A stretch of DNA of 64,000 nt from NCBI RefSeq assembly GCF_963576615.1, contig NC_088712.1, forward strand, positions 29,107,870 to 29,171,869, in the 5' to 3' direction. This DNA is from Watersipora subatra (Eukaryota > Bryozoa > Gymnolaemata > Cheilostomatida > Watersiporidae). A program made the position numbers and the translations under genes. The notes under the pieces were generated by a model. The model did no database searches and was not told the DNA's origin. It saw only the letters and a list, made by a program, of their open reading frames with translations. Of this stretch, positions 44,067 through 56,703 are shown in pieces (the stretch's first letter is position 1; every line of letters begins with the position of its first letter).

Positions 44067-45867
44067 AATGAAAGCAGATGAAGAGGCCATTCAGACTATG
44101 ATGAGTTATTAATCCATTCATCAACCCATGAACATATGATGGGAGAAAGACTGTGCAGTCTGATATCTGGTGTAATTGCTAGCCTAAAAGCCAAAGAAGA
44201 CTTGCTCAGTGTTTTTCAAAATGGTAAAGAATGTGTGAGAGCTTTCCTGTCCGATAGAATTTACAGCACCAAAGTGGATTTCTTTGCGCCAATCAAGGCG
44301 TCTAAAGTAAGCACACTCCTTGACACTCAGAAAAAATGAACAGCAAGACGGGCAAAGGCTGCTACACTAGTCAACGATAGATCACTTTATGCTCGTTTAC
44401 TTATTGTTAGTAGAACAAGGGAGATTGACCTTTGCTCTATCTTGAGATATCCCTTTAGCAGTGTATCATTTCCTTTACTGGTGCCGATGGTGTTATTGCA
44501 AAGGCCAACAAATCAAAGCTTTTGAATACAATAGAGGTTTATTTTAAATGTGATGAAATAAACTTGCAGGAAATCTCGGGTCCCTCCACTCTTATTGTTG
44601 ATGCAATGGCTCTTATCCAATCTTTGACCAGTGGAGTTCCACACACGTTTGGCCTACTTGCTGAATTACTGTTGTCCATGCTTCTAACCAAAGTTAAATA
44701 AGTTAAAGCACAGAGGGTGGGCTTTGTCATTGACACTTACCTACAAGTCAGTCTTAAAGATACAGAAAGATCAAAGCGTGTTGGCACTGATGTTATAAAC
44801 AACAACAGCCCAACATCTCAAATCCTGAAGTGAATGTTTCGAAGCAATTCAAGAAGTATATCTCATCTAAACAAAATAAGAATGAGCTTCTCAGATTTGT
44901 TGTGACTCCTTGGCAAACATGCAAACTTGATGAAAACTTAACAGTATTTGCCACCACCACAAAAAAATGCCATGCTTACACATACAATTCATGTCAGCTC
45001 CCAACAATACATCAAACTCCTGAACTGGTTTCACACCACAAAGAGGCCAACACTCGTCTCATACTACATGGTGTCCACGCCAGCCAATCATTTGATACAG
45101 TTAACATATCCGGCTCAGATACTGATGTCGCCATTTTGGCATTGTCTCACAGCTCTCAGTTTAGATGTTCTGATATTGGATTTCTCACTGGTACATGGGA
45201 TAGGAGACGTATTCTTGATATCAAGTAGAAATCAGAGAAGTTCCATGATCATCTGCCGGCACTCATTGGTTTGCATGCATTCACAGGGTGTGATGATGTT
45301 AGTTCATTTAGTGGTAAAAAAGATGGCAGCATTCAAACTTCTTGATGCTCACCAACCAGATCGAGACGCATGTTTGCATGCACTCGCAAAACTGGGTGAT
45401 AGTTTTGACTGCTCCGATGAGCTTTTACTTTCCATGGAAATGGTTACCTGTCGGCAATATGGTTCTCCGGACAATAATATAAATGAGTTGAGGTTCCAGA
45501 GGTTTATTCTGTCAAGAGGTGCCAGCAGCCAAATGTCACCTTGCAAAGAATCGCTGAGGCAGCTTTCCAAAAGAGCCATTTATGTAGCAGCTTTGTGGAA
45601 GCGATTTGTTAACCCTCTTATTGATCAACCTAGCCCTGTAGGTAGAGGATGGGATGAAGAAGCCAACCAGTATGTTGTCAAGTGGCATGGCGACCCTATT
45701 GCCCCAATGAAGTACTCAAAGATGTCTTTTGCTCATGTAAGGCTAGTAAATGTCAGTCTGGACAATGTGGCTGCTGTAAGCAGAACCTGAAATGCACTGA
45801 GTTCTGTCGGTGTTGTCACTGTGAGAATAAAGCTGGAGGAGATGACAACGACAAAGGAGAAATCTAA
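44067..45867 (+). pseudogene. FEN1/XPG-like (PIN) nuclease domain and C-terminal CXC cluster
   Basis: Ordered motifs resemble flap nucleases: IVDAMALIQSL (first Asp strand, ~44590), GFVIDTYLQVSLKDTERSKR (~44721, like FEN1 VFDG...K...R), SHHKEANTRLILHGVHA (~45031, like EAEA), SGSDTDVAILAL (~45110, like the DxD strand) and HAFTGCDDVSSFSGKK (~45275, like GCDY...GIG). The C-terminus, ~45725-45830, has about a dozen Cys in CSCKASKCQSGQCGCC and KCTEFCRCCHC patterns, like tesmin/TSO1 CXC zinc clusters. Stops and frame changes (around 44098, 44337 and 44698, among others) show a pseudogene. The nuclease reading is inference from motif order; the intact family is common but unnamed in animals. Confidence 0.6.
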
Positions 45868-47385
45868 GAGGACAACAACTTTGATGGCTAGTTTCAGTTC
45901 TGGTGTATTTGAATTCATTATTTTCTTCATTTGTTCCAACATAATCTAGTCTTAATTTTTTCATAGACCAGTGGATAATCAAACAAACAACTATCAATGT
46001 TTTTTTAACTTGTTTGATAATTCGAAAGGCGTATGCCAGCAAGGAGGCATTTCTATCCACCGCTGTGATTTTTTTTACAATCAAAATCTTTAGTTATACT
46101 TTCATTTAAAAGATATGAGTGTTCGGTCAATATAGTGCTAAACACTTAATGCTCAGTTTGATTTTAAATGATTCCCATATGTAATGAAGGGGGTTTGTTC
46201 GTATTTTTATACACTCCTGTTTTCTCGACTACCGTGCCGGCTTGGAGCGAGTTACTATCCAGATTTGAAAAATTCAGGTTTTTTGACCCAGAAACTCTTT
46301 AAACCACAACTGTCATGACGAACTTTTATCGTATTTACTAGGTAAATCAGACACGCTGATTCCAATTTTGTACTCAAAATAAAGATTAGTCCACTAACCT
46401 TCAAAGTCATTTAGGCTTTTTTAAAGCTTTCCAATCTCCGTTTCGAAAACAACACAATCGGCATTACAAGCTCCGCCCATAAATATGTGACGAAACCTAG
46501 TATTTTCAGGAACGGAAAAATTAGACACATTCATGTGTCTACCTCTTGCATGTTGTGCTCCGGAAAAATTCTATGCAATCCGTAATAGGTGACTTCAACT
46601 CAGTTGGCCCAACTAGTACGCTCCTGCTAGCCATAATCACTCATAACCAATTCGAATTGAACAGACAGTTGATTGTAGGATCTTCAACCCTGAAGAACCT
46701 TGCAAACAAACCACTTTCATTCTCAGTCTAACAACACTCATATCTACATAGAATTATCTACACTCATATCTACAGAAGATTATCTACACTCATATCTACA
46801 GAGGATTACCATGATATAGATATCCGAGACTGTAGCTCTGCCCTTGAATCCATAGTGATTGTGTTGATGGATTGGCAAGCTACATGTGATGAGTCACATT
46901 GATGAGTGCGCGTTCAACCTGTGCACTTATCTATCTACATGTGTAGGAAACTTTAATAGGTGAGTGACTGATTATACCTACACTACCACAGAAAATGCAG
47001 GTTGAAGCAGCAAAAATTTGAGAGAAAACTGAGGCATGGAGTGAAAAAGATAAAGCAAAGCAGAAAGCAGCTGCAAGACAGTAGGTAACAAGTGCCCAGA
47101 GTCATGAACGGCTAGAGCAAAGCAGGAAGCACATGGCAGGAGCTAGGGTTGCTAAAACCCTTGAGCAGACTCGTGCATGCCAACAATCAGACAGAGTTTA
47201 CCATCAGTGGCTGCAAGGTAATCTTCAACTAAAGCATAATGAAGGTGATACTATGAGAAATCTAAATCGCTACTACAAACGTATAAATCCTACATTCAAT
47301 GTGACAGGCAGATAGGTTTTATCTTAAAATTTATAACTTGTACTGTTACATTATTGTGAACTCAGCCAGCTAAAGTGCTAAATTT
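45868..47385. other. Intergenic, probably old repeats
   Basis: No intact gene. The 46230-46560 block (around GTAAATCAGACACGCTGATT) resembles a MITE-like repeat seen in marine invertebrates, from memory only. A charged, Arg/Gln-rich frame at 47133-47315 recalls the basic N-terminus of Helitron-type or helicase proteins, but support is weak. Confidence 0.3.
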
Positions 47386-47673
47386 ATGACTGTCAAATGT
47401 TTTCCATATAGCCTTTTCTATAAGTTCAAGTTCAAACTTTGTTTTGCAGATGATTTTTTAACGGTTGATGAAGAGGTCACTGATGTAGAGTATTTGAGTA
47501 ATAAGGAGATTGAGCAGTTGGTGAAATCTTTTAGTACTCTAGATGATTCTGACGAAGATGAGGCTGGGTTTGTTGAACCTGATCCACCTACAGTGGCTCA
47601 TGTGAACAACATTTTTAATGTCCTCATATGTTTTATAGATACGAAAGAGTGCCAGGTTATAATACCTGTTTAA
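47386..47673 (+). pseudogene. Possible pogo/Tigger-type transposase C-terminal fragment
   Basis: The frame holds DDFLTVDEEVTDVEYLSNKE, then IEQLV, an acidic stretch and DPPTVAHVNN. Jerky/Tigger/pogo transposases end with a similar 'vDEeV.....LTd.EI...' plus acidic tail. No catalytic domain is seen upstream. It may be an exon, since a pyrimidine-rich acceptor-like TTTTGCAG precedes ATGATT. Confidence 0.35.
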
Positions 47674-48959
47674 AGTCTATATCTACAATCAGTGAACACT
47701 GCTGATCTTTCTCGCCAAAATGCCTTGTCATAGACTACACTTGATGAGTTTAGCCTGGTTTAGTCGGTAGCCAAAGAAATGTATTCAGAAGAAACTGCAA
47801 AAAATCATGTTTTTAAACAGGTACTTTGAAGTTAATGAAATAACCTTCAAATAATAGCACTGGAGATTGGGGAGGAGGTAGGCTATGGCGAGTGTGGGTG
47901 TCCAAGGAACTAGATAATGCAACTTGATTGTCTCTGCTGGCCTCGTTAAACTAGGTGTGTGTAAAATTAAACTATTAATAAAAACTAATATACCTTTTCA
48001 CAACAAACTAACCTTAATTTTAGGTGTGCTTTAAGGGAAATAAGGTAAGAGTTACAAAAGCAGACTGCCCGACCTCCATGGGTTACCTAAGACTTATTTA
48101 AAATGAAACAGCAGGCCTACTCCAAGCTATATCGGGTTCAGGTGGTGATCTTTGAATTTTTGTTTCATATAAATATGCTACGATCTATTTGAGTAGAAAC
48201 TTGATAATGCACCTTCACAAACCTCAAGGACAATTACCATCAATGAACAGATTCATGGATTATTGCCAGTGAAAGCAGCTTGCAGTAAATGTCCACAATC
48301 TGCAAGCTACCTGAATGAAAGAACTTCTGGGCAGCACAAGGACTACTGCTATTAATATCTAAACTTCCTCTCAGTGTATTGCTTTTTTCACAATGTTTAC
48401 TCCATAGATATATAAACCTAGATTGTCCAATAATAGCTATTCCCATTTGTTGCCTTGTCAGACTTAAATAGCACGACGTAACGTCATTGTATTGTACCTC
48501 ATGCTTGACTGCACTGCTATTAACAATGGAGCTCATCAGGAGAAGATGACAAAATCACATTTATTTTCACATAAAAACCTTGTATACATAATCCAGTAAA
48601 CTAAAGCAATTATGTGATAGTATCTGATAACCACCATAGATTAAAACTAAAAAAGCTATGAATTGTTGCACACAAATCGTGAGCCATCAGGGCTTTATTT
48701 GCCACCCTCTCCTATCCTCATTCTCTCTTTTCCCCTTCTCTAAAAAAGAAGTGAGAAGGAAAAAAGAAAGAAGGGGAAAGGAGAGGGGGGCAAATAGCCC
48801 ACCCACTCAAACAGCCAGACCCTGGCTAGGTAAATAGACTAATATCTTGCTGAACTAAACATGACTAAATATGATGGGTATGCAAGTATGTCTTAAGTCA
48901 AAAATGAGACAGAATGATTGATTATTTTACAGCTGGCTATGTAGCTGGCTAGGTCACCA

Positions 48960-49270
48960 AAGCTGAAGTGTAATGATCGTTTCACTAGCATTGTGGATGT
49001 TACTAACTATGATGTAAACCAAGCAACGAATTCCCTAATCACAGTTAAGAATCGTGGTGGCTTGACTTTGTCTTCGCCTGTGGTGATTGAGGTTTGCAAC
49101 CAGTGAGAAAGCGACGAGAGTGTTGCTTAGTAGTGCTAAATTGGTGAACAACTTTCCCAGGCTAGCACTAAGTGCTACCATGGAAAAGTTGCTGAGATTC
49201 AACATCATGCTATTGTTTAAGTGTAATCATCAAGCTAGTAGCCTAGCTCGTGAGATAGCAAAGAGATAAT
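48960..49270 (+). pseudogene. Transposase C-terminal fragment (NRGGL region)
   Basis: The fragments read CNDRFTSIVDVTNYDVNQA, KNRGGLTLSSPVVIEVCN and, after an interruption, LLFKCNHQASSLAREIAKR. The NRGGL motif is typical near the end of P-type transposases. It is interrupted by stops and then by the hAT element. Confidence 0.45.
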
Positions 49271-49567
49271 TTCGATTAGGGCTCATTATGAAGCTAAGAA
49301 TAGAGCTGGCACGAGCAGCTCGTCTGGTCTTGACCCACCGGGTCAGAGGTGCCCGGGTCGGGCCACCCGACCCTCGGGTCTTCCTATACAAAGACACAGG
49401 TAGGTTTATGGCTAAACAACAGCGGTTGTATATCGCTTTTTAAGTGCGATTGAAATTGAGTCGCATATAGTCCTGGAGTGGAAGGACCAGGCGAAATAAA
49501 ACAAGGTGAGTCGAGACTATATTTTTACGTCTACGACAAGTCTTTGGACTATAGGTTTCACAACGTT

Positions 49568-50640
49568 TTTCGACAAGAAATAATCAACATGTCGGTAGTC
49601 TGGGAGTTCATGAAGAAGCCAGTCACGAAAGGAAAATACCAAGTTGTTTGTACAATATGCAAAAGAAAGTTAAAGGTTGACTTGCAACAAAATTCACATT
49701 ACAGTTATTTGGTATCATAAGATTTACCATGTCTTACTCTGTTGTGTTGTAGGTGTGAAATATATGGGAATGTGATTACAAGCTCTTAAAAGCTAAAGAC
49801 GAACAGTTAATCGCAGCCACACGAGACCGCCGTAGTTTGGATTCGCTTTCCAAAACGGCTCAAATGAGCTGTAGTTGTTACAGGATGGTTTCTGTTTACA
49901 CTTTCATACAACCTCATTCGTCGAAATATTTTCACAAACATACTTCACACATTCAATAAAACCATGTCTATTGTTCTTACGCGTCTGTTTTATCGTCATT
50001 GTAATGCTGTCACTTTTAGCACTGATATCTTATAACTTACCGTAAAAAATCGTTAAACTTTTTAACCTTAGCTCGAAGGAGTACATATCATTGTCTAATA
50101 ATCATGACGAGCCTGTTGGGCACCTGTGATAATGGAAAAGTGCTGCAAAAATCATTTTCGAAGTATTGGGTCACGTGATCAGATTACGACTTGACGATTG
50201 AATAATGCCAAAACAAAACTGTAAAGTAGCAAGCATCTATATTTGATACGGGGTATTCGGTAAAACCCGAAGTGTTTGTCATAAACTAGTGCTACGATAA
50301 GTTTTATATTGAGCTTTTTATTGGCTTTTCAATTCACGTGAGAACGTCACGTGACAAGACGATAACAAAACTGTAATGACTACGTCAGATAAATAAACAG
50401 ATTCCAATCTATGGCTGCTTTTCGTTTTTGAGCTTTTAAGAGCTTGTAATCACATTTCCACGTATTTGGCACTTACAACACAACAGAGTAAGACATGGTG
50501 AATCTTTTGATACCAAATAACTGTAATGTGAATTTTGTTGCAAGTCAACCTTTAAGCTACAAAGAAGGGTCCACCTCAATACTATTGAGGCATTTACAAC
50601 GAGGGCATCCTGAGGAACTTAAAAGCACGTCGAAGAACCT
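49568..50640 (+). pseudogene. BED zinc-finger coding segment, split by a MITE
   Basis: Left of the MITE the frame reads INMSVVWEFMKKPVTKGKYQ, then VVCTICKRKL. Right of it, YKEGSTSILLRHLQRGHPEE. Together these give the BED pattern (aromatic VWEF, C-x2-C, H-x5-H). The finger is DNA-binding in hAT transposases and ZBED proteins. Interrupted, so not functional as a gene. Confidence 0.7.
49674..50551. mobile_element. TTAA-flanked MITE with ~125-bp inverted ends
   Basis: It starts AGGTTGACTTGCAACAAAAT and ends with the inverse, flanked by TTAA at 49670-49673 and 50552-50555. The arms (GGTATCATAAGATTTACCAT..., ACTCTGTTGTGTTGTAGGTG) match over about 125 bp. There is no coding capacity. It belongs with TTAA-target superfamilies (piggyBac/Kolobok-like). 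Confidence 0.85.
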
Positions 50641-51761
50641 TCAATCCAGCAAATTTATTTTATTTTTAGTTTCTTTCACTGATACCAGAAGTTTTAGGGA
50701 AGTGATGGATTTTTGCTTTCCACTATGCTGGGTTATCTATTTCTATATTTGTAAAGTATTTCTTAACTAATCTCTTGTTGATTATAATAGCAGTTGAAAA
50801 TAAATTCTGTAACAAAAACACTAGCCAAATCATGCCATTAGCCTATCACCTATTGAATAGCATTGATCCACCAATGTCTAGCCGTAAATTGTAGATTGCA
50901 TCTATAAACCAAGCCACAAAATATAATGATTGGTGTGATAATGGTTTCTTTTATCTTAGTTTATTGATGTAACAACATTAGGCTGTAATAGAACTATCTC
51001 TTAACCTTAAATGAACAAAAAATCGCGCGCCGTGCTGACCCGGTCTGACCCGATCTTAGCCCTCATTGCTGACCCTGAGTCTGGTCCGACCCTTTATTCC
51101 TTGATCTCATTCCAGCTCTAGCTAAGAAAGCCATTGATTCCATTTCCCTGATCAGATCAAAACTTCACAGGCTCATCATATTTAGTCATGTTTAGTTCAG
51201 CATGATATTAGTCTATTCACCTAGCCAGGGTCTGGCGCTTTGGGTGGGTGAGCTATTTGCCCCCTCTCCTTTCCCCCTTCTCTCTTTTCCCCTTCTTACT
51301 TCTTCTTTGGAGAAGGGAAAAAGAGAGAATGGGGATAGGAGAGGGTGGCAAATAAAGCCCTGATGGCTCATGATTTATGTGCAACATTTCATAGCTTTTA
51401 TACTTTTAATCTATGGTGGTTATCAGATATTATCACAGAATCGCTTTGGTTTACTGGATTTTGTATCCAAGAAGGTTTTAATGTGAAAATAAATGTGATT
51501 TTGTCATCTTCTCCTGATGAGCTCCATTGTTAATAACAGTGCAGTCAAGCATGAGGTACAATACAATGACGTTACGTCGTGCTATTCAAGTCTGACAGGC
51601 TTTTTCTTTATTGGCCAATCTAGGTTTATAGATCTATGGTTTACTCCAACAAAAAGGTCATCTACCAAAGTTGATTTATAATTTTCAAGAGCTTTGTTCT
51701 ATATCTGAATCAAAATTTTGATGATAATCCTTTTGATGAGAGTACTATTAGAGCTGTAACA

Positions 51762-52345
51762 ATGGCCGATGTATGTATACGAGCCCCCAAACCTTTCAAA
51801 CTGAAACACAATGAGGATGCTGAGATTTGGACTGTTTGGAGAAATTTTTGGACTTATTATGCAACAGCTACTAGTCTTGCAGCTGATGTAACTGGGCGTA
51901 CAGATGCTTACTGTGTTGCTGTTCTTATGAGCACATTGGGGTCAGATGGGATTGAACTGTATGGCAGGTGTGAGGCACCAGCAACAGCAAATGTGGAAAA
52001 TGTCCTGGACACTATTGAAGCTAAGATTAAGGTTGATAGAAAAAAATGCTTTTGAAAGATATAAGTTTAACACGTGTGGTCAAAAAGAAGGTGAATCAAT
52101 GGAGACTTAGATCATTGCTCTCAGAGAACTAGCCGGCAACTGTAACTTCTGTGACTGTATAAGGGACTCAGTACTAAGGGATAGGATAGTGCAAGGTATT
52201 ACTGATGAGCAAGCCAGACAACAGCTTCTAAGAACTAAAGATCTTACACTGACGCAACGCACAGATATTTGTAAGACTTATACAGCTGCAGAGTCACAAA
52301 TTCAGGCGATTTCTGGAAATTCTACGACTAGTGAAGTTAATTGAG
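51762..52345 (+). mobile_element. Fossil Gypsy-type gag fragment
   Basis: The encoded sequence resembles invertebrate Gypsy gag: KPFKLKHNEDAEIWTVWRNF near the start and LRDRIVQGITDEQARQQLL toward the end. Broken; no pol or paired LTRs were assigned to it. Confidence 0.55.
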
Positions 52346-54320
52346 TAACTCGGTAGTACTAGTAGGAGGAACTAGTAGTAGTACTAGTACAAGGGAGCTA
52401 ACAGCTCTCTTGTACTGGTGAATTACAAAAGCCAGCCAGATTTACGACTTGTTGGAGCGATGTAGCAGTCAGCATACACTAGATCAGCAACCAGTCATCA
52501 GTGAGACAATTATTTACAACACTCTATTTAGTATATTTAGATATAGCTTATAACATCATTATAGTCTAGACAATGGTGTATTGTATAGCAGTGGAAAAAA
52601 TATGGTATAACTATTCATGAATTCAGATATTTCTCAGAAAGAATTCGCATTTTGTGCGAAAAGGTTAATGAAAGGCTGTAAAAAAAATGGCATAAAAATG
52701 ATAATAGTTTCTTGCTTCATATAAATTAGCTAGCTAGTAGCGTCTTAAGATGAGGATTACTGCCAAATTAATTTCACAATGCTACTACTATTAGTTTTTG
52801 AGTTATGGCCAGTTTTGTAAAATTCGTTACCGGACCAAGAATATTTTTCGCTTGTTGTCATGGGATTCCAAGATCAGTGAGGAATGTTAGCTTACCGCAG
52901 AGAATCTGAAATAGATATCAGCCAAAAAATTATGCAAAAACCGCAAATACAACACAACCAACCAATGACATTTGGCACTGACTCGAGGACAAGTATAAAA
53001 GGGGGCCAAATCAACTAGAAAGCAGCGAGGAGCTGGCAGCAAGCCAGAAAAGAGAAGCTGACAGCGAGCCAGACAGGGGAGGGGAGACGCAGAGAGAGAA
53101 AAGCCAAGACAAGAGAAGACTAACAAAAGCCCAAGATAGCCAAAGAGCCAGCAGCAAACAGCTTGCCGAGGATCGACTTATCTAGAAGGAAATACGTAGC
53201 AAATACAGTTCACCAAGAGGTAGCAAGCCAAGAAGCCATATAGCTCTGTGAAAAGAGTTATTCTGCCCCTGCTAACAGAAAAAGCTACCGCTACACGCCT
53301 CATGGACACGTACTCATTGAACTTAGAAAGGCCATAATAAAAAGTGCTAAGTATACTAGCTTAATGTTATTTTCGCTTGAGCTAGTGAATCTTCACAGAA
53401 TAATTGTTATTTTGACTTTTTGAAGAAAATAGAGTTCACAGACACTGCGAAACAAACCACTAGCGTGTTGTTGTCGATTATAAGATAATTACCTCCAGAC
53501 TAATGCAGACCTCACAATCCTAACACTACTTGCTGTGAGCATTGATACTTGGGCTCATTATTGACAACAGTACGACCCTGTCAAAACAATTTCAAGGAAA
53601 ATTATGGTAGTGCCCCTTCATGCTCCATATAGTTTGCCCTCTATGCTAACTAATGATCCCCAAAGTAACATTTCCGTGAACTCTGGCGATTAATGGAAGG
53701 TTTGACACTGAACTACAGGTTGTCGTCCACTTCCACCGTTATCATTTATCAAATTTAGATTCAAGAAAACCATCGCAAATTAAAATTATATGATATGACA
53801 TATATAGATTTATTTAAAAAAAATAATAGAACACTAGTACATCTAATCGCATGTACTAGAGGCATATATAGAATGTATGGGGAGATTTGAGGCTAGGGAA
53901 CATGGCGATGTTTTCAATTTTGTAAAAATTGAAATTTTTTTTTGTATAATTAGTCCCAGTGTCTTTTTCCTTCCATATAAACTCTTATAATTAATTGATA
54001 ACCATTTCATTATATATTTAAATACTTATTCTTACAATAGAGTCAATCTTGTAGCAGATTTTGCTTTGGTAACTATAGTACACAGCAGGCTGGCCGCATG
54101 TGAGCTAGAGCGCCTGTGAGTTCTGCGCCGCGTCATCTCAACTGGTATGAATAAACTGCTGCGAAGGGTGCAGTCTCTAGGTTGGACCATCGGTGTTGTA
54201 CAGCTCTAAATAACTAAACATGTCAATGCCTAAATTAAATGATGTATCTTCTTACGCTGTTAAACATCACTCAACAACATGCCCCTGTGAAAATGGCAGA
54301 AAAGTACTAGAGACTTCAAG
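52346..54320. other. Probable LTR-element debris; TATA-like box
   Basis: No intact gene. TATAAAAGGGGG at about 52994 is followed by an A/G-rich leader-like stretch (53010-53110), which looks like an LTR promoter. No second copy of this sequence was found in the window, so it is either a solo LTR or not an LTR. Confidence 0.35.
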
Positions 54321-54324
54321 GAAG

Positions 54325-54551
54325 GGGATGTGGTAGTGGTTGCAGATAGTAACTCCCTTAGAGGAAGGTATTACGTGGCTCGGGTGAAAACTGCTTTTCG
54401 TGGACGAGATGGAAGGGTAAGGAAGGTAGAGTTGACTTATAAGAATTTCAGAGTTGGCGAGAAGGTTAATGAGTATAAAGGAGCGGGTACTGTAACAATA
54501 ACGAGAGGCGTACACCGGATAGCCTTGCTGGTTCCCATAGATGAGTCGTAG
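54325..54551 (+). mobile_element. Fossil BEL/Pao C-terminal (DUF5641-like) fragment
   Basis: VVVADSNSLRGRYYVARVKT and VRKVELTYKNF match the domain that ends BEL/Pao polyproteins. It is a second, separate element from the one at 32579. Only this 3' part is recognisable. Confidence 0.65.
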
Positions 54552-56021
54552 AAGTATCGTTAGCTAAGCGTATAAGTCCCAATGTTAAGTACTGACGTGT
54601 AGTTATCCCAAACGTTTGTGTATGTTTTTCTATCGAAGTTGACTGGACGAGCTTCTATTTATTAAATACTTGACTGACATGTCTGTCATGGGCTTTATTT
54701 CCATTAATTCAGGTTTCAGGTCAAGCGGTTTGCACTTGGCGTCTTAGCACCTGGATTTTTGCTATATCTTGGTAGTCTAGCCCTCCAGTGTATTAGTATA
54801 TAATAGGTGTTTCTATTATGGGTTTATCTTTGTTTCACTTGTCACCAAGAATATAGCAACATTTTATAATTTTTCAGCTTTTGGGAGTTAGCAATAGCAG
54901 CTTGCGTTAATTACGGTAGAGCAGTTGAATGTGAGACTTACAGAAAGCAAGTTGTACTGCATAATGTTATATTTAACTTTTAACCAGCAAGGGTGTTTTA
55001 TAAACTTCAACTTCTTTGATATACTGGTGCGAGAGCAATTGGGAACTTTATTGTAAGTAAACACATACTGTAAAACAGCTTATTTTTTCTCTTGATTGTG
55101 GTGTAATCAAGACAGTTTAGTTTCTTTTAATAATCAAAATGATAAGTTATTGCCAGGTTTAACATGAATGTTTGTATGTTTTCATTTATAGATTGTTATA
55201 ACTAACCTTTATTACTCTTCTTGCTTTATAGCTTACAGAGTAGTGTCACAAATATAAAGACTGTTGCTAACCTAACCATATCAGCTCCAATCCAGTACAC
55301 TAATAACCAGCTCTACTAATGCTGCAAATAATACAACTGACACAAACACACCACTCGACAAATATCCACTAACAATGCCAGAAGTGCAAAACAGTACTTC
55401 TGAGGATCGCCTAAAGAGTACTGTATGCAAGCGTAAAGCCAAAAGTAATACACAGACTCGAGTCATCAAACATGCCAAAAACAAAAATGAAAAGCAATTT
55501 GATGTAGAGCAAGTTGTTATTATTGAGCAAAATTATTTCAAATTCATCCAATACAGTCAAGTATGATCTGATAAAAAGAGAGATAGGAAAGAATGTAGGT
55601 AATATTATAATTGACAGAATTAAAAACATTCTGGAATGACCCTTCAAAGGTAATGATACAGCTCAAACCGTTGAGATGACACTGAGGTCAAAATACAGCT
55701 CAAAACCGTTGAGATGAGAGATAAACCATCCTTAATTGGAAAGAAGACACCATCTTTGGTTCATCAAAGATAAGAAAACCTACAAAAAATCTCTTCAACT
55801 CAATTGGCCAAAGCTGTACCTCATGAATTGGAGGACCCAAACTTTGAAACAGAACTGCATAAAGCATATCCTGACGCAACATTTCAGAGGCTTACAAAAG
55901 GTTCAGCTAAAAAAAACTAAGAGTAGTTAAGATTGACTTTAAACGATCAGAAGATCTCAACAAAGCAATAAATGAGGGCATAAAATTGTGCTGCTTCCAT
56001 CAATAAGTTAATGTTGAAAGG

Positions 56022-56276
56022 TTGGTAAGGACACCACAAGTACACTTATGTAAAAAGTGCTGGAAGCTTGGCCACACTGCCAATAAATGTAGAAGTGGAG
56101 AAGCTTGTGTCTACTGTATGAAATCCGCAGCTGGAAGTGCACATATAACATGCTCAGAGAATCCAATGTGCAAAAACTGCAAAGGTCCACACAGAGCAAA
56201 CGATACAAACAATTGCAGAGCATATATTAATAGATATAATATTCTTTTCAGTCGCCAAAATGAACAAGATGCATGA
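56022..56276 (+). pseudogene. LINE ORF1 zinc-knuckle domain
   Basis: Three consecutive Cys/His knuckles (CKKCWKLGHTANKC, CVYCMKSAAGSAHITC, CKNCKGPHRANDTNNC) in the order usual for Jockey-clade ORF1 proteins, which bind the element's RNA. Its end overlaps the start of ORF2. Confidence 0.75.
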
Positions 56277-56703
56277 AATAAAAATACTACAACTCAATGT
56301 CGATGGGCTCTCATCACATTCAAAGATGGCACTAGATGAATACTTTCAATCTCATAATATAGATATAGTGTGTCTGTCTGAAACAAAAACAGAAATGCTA
56401 CCTGAAAGTACATTCACAGACTTGAAATATATTTTAAAGCCCAACTCAGTTAATCCAAAACAAAAAGGAGTAGCTATAATGGTCAGGAAAGAAATTGAAA
56501 TTACTCGATACTCGATCCTAAAAATGCAGACATGCTGGTTTGTACAGTGAAAGTTGATATTCAAAGATATATCATCTGCTCAATATACTCACCACCCAAT
56601 TGCCCGGCACAATTAAAAGAGATATGCCAAGCTATACAAAAGCTCGAACAACTGCTAAGTACCATGAATGCAAAAGGACTTATACTAGTAGTGTCAAATA
56701 GTA

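Larger units (their letters stand above)
49301..51120 (+). mobile_element. hAT element (ZBED-type), non-autonomous, with 8-bp target duplication
   Basis: Termini are TAGAGCTGG and CCAGCTCTA, flanked by a perfect 8-bp duplication GCTAAGAA (49293-49300 and 51121-51128), the expected length for hAT. Subterminal GGGTCGG/CCGACCC blocks recur at both ends. The only coding part is a BED zinc finger; no hAT catalytic or dimerisation domain is present, so it is a deletion derivative. An 878-bp MITE splits the finger. Confidence 0.88.
48395..51640 (+). mobile_element. P-like DNA transposon relic with ~450-bp inverted arms
   Basis: The left arm (about 48395-48900) and right arm (about 51180-51640) are inverse copies, sharing TAATAGTATCTGATAACCACC-like, GGGCTTTATTTGCCACCCTC and CCAGACCCTGGCTAGGT-like blocks with a purine/pyrimidine tract. 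Between them the plus strand encodes KNRGGLTLSSPVVIEVCNQ and a further transposase-like C-terminus (49087-49269), similar to the 'NRGGL..PS' region of P/THAP9 transposases. A hAT element has inserted into it. Decayed. Confidence 0.6.

Noticed and set aside
48395-51640. Polinton/Maverick because of the long inverted arms
   Set aside because: The length is far too small and no polymerase B, ATPase, protease or capsid sequence is seen; a transposase-like NRGGL segment fits a P-like DNA transposon.
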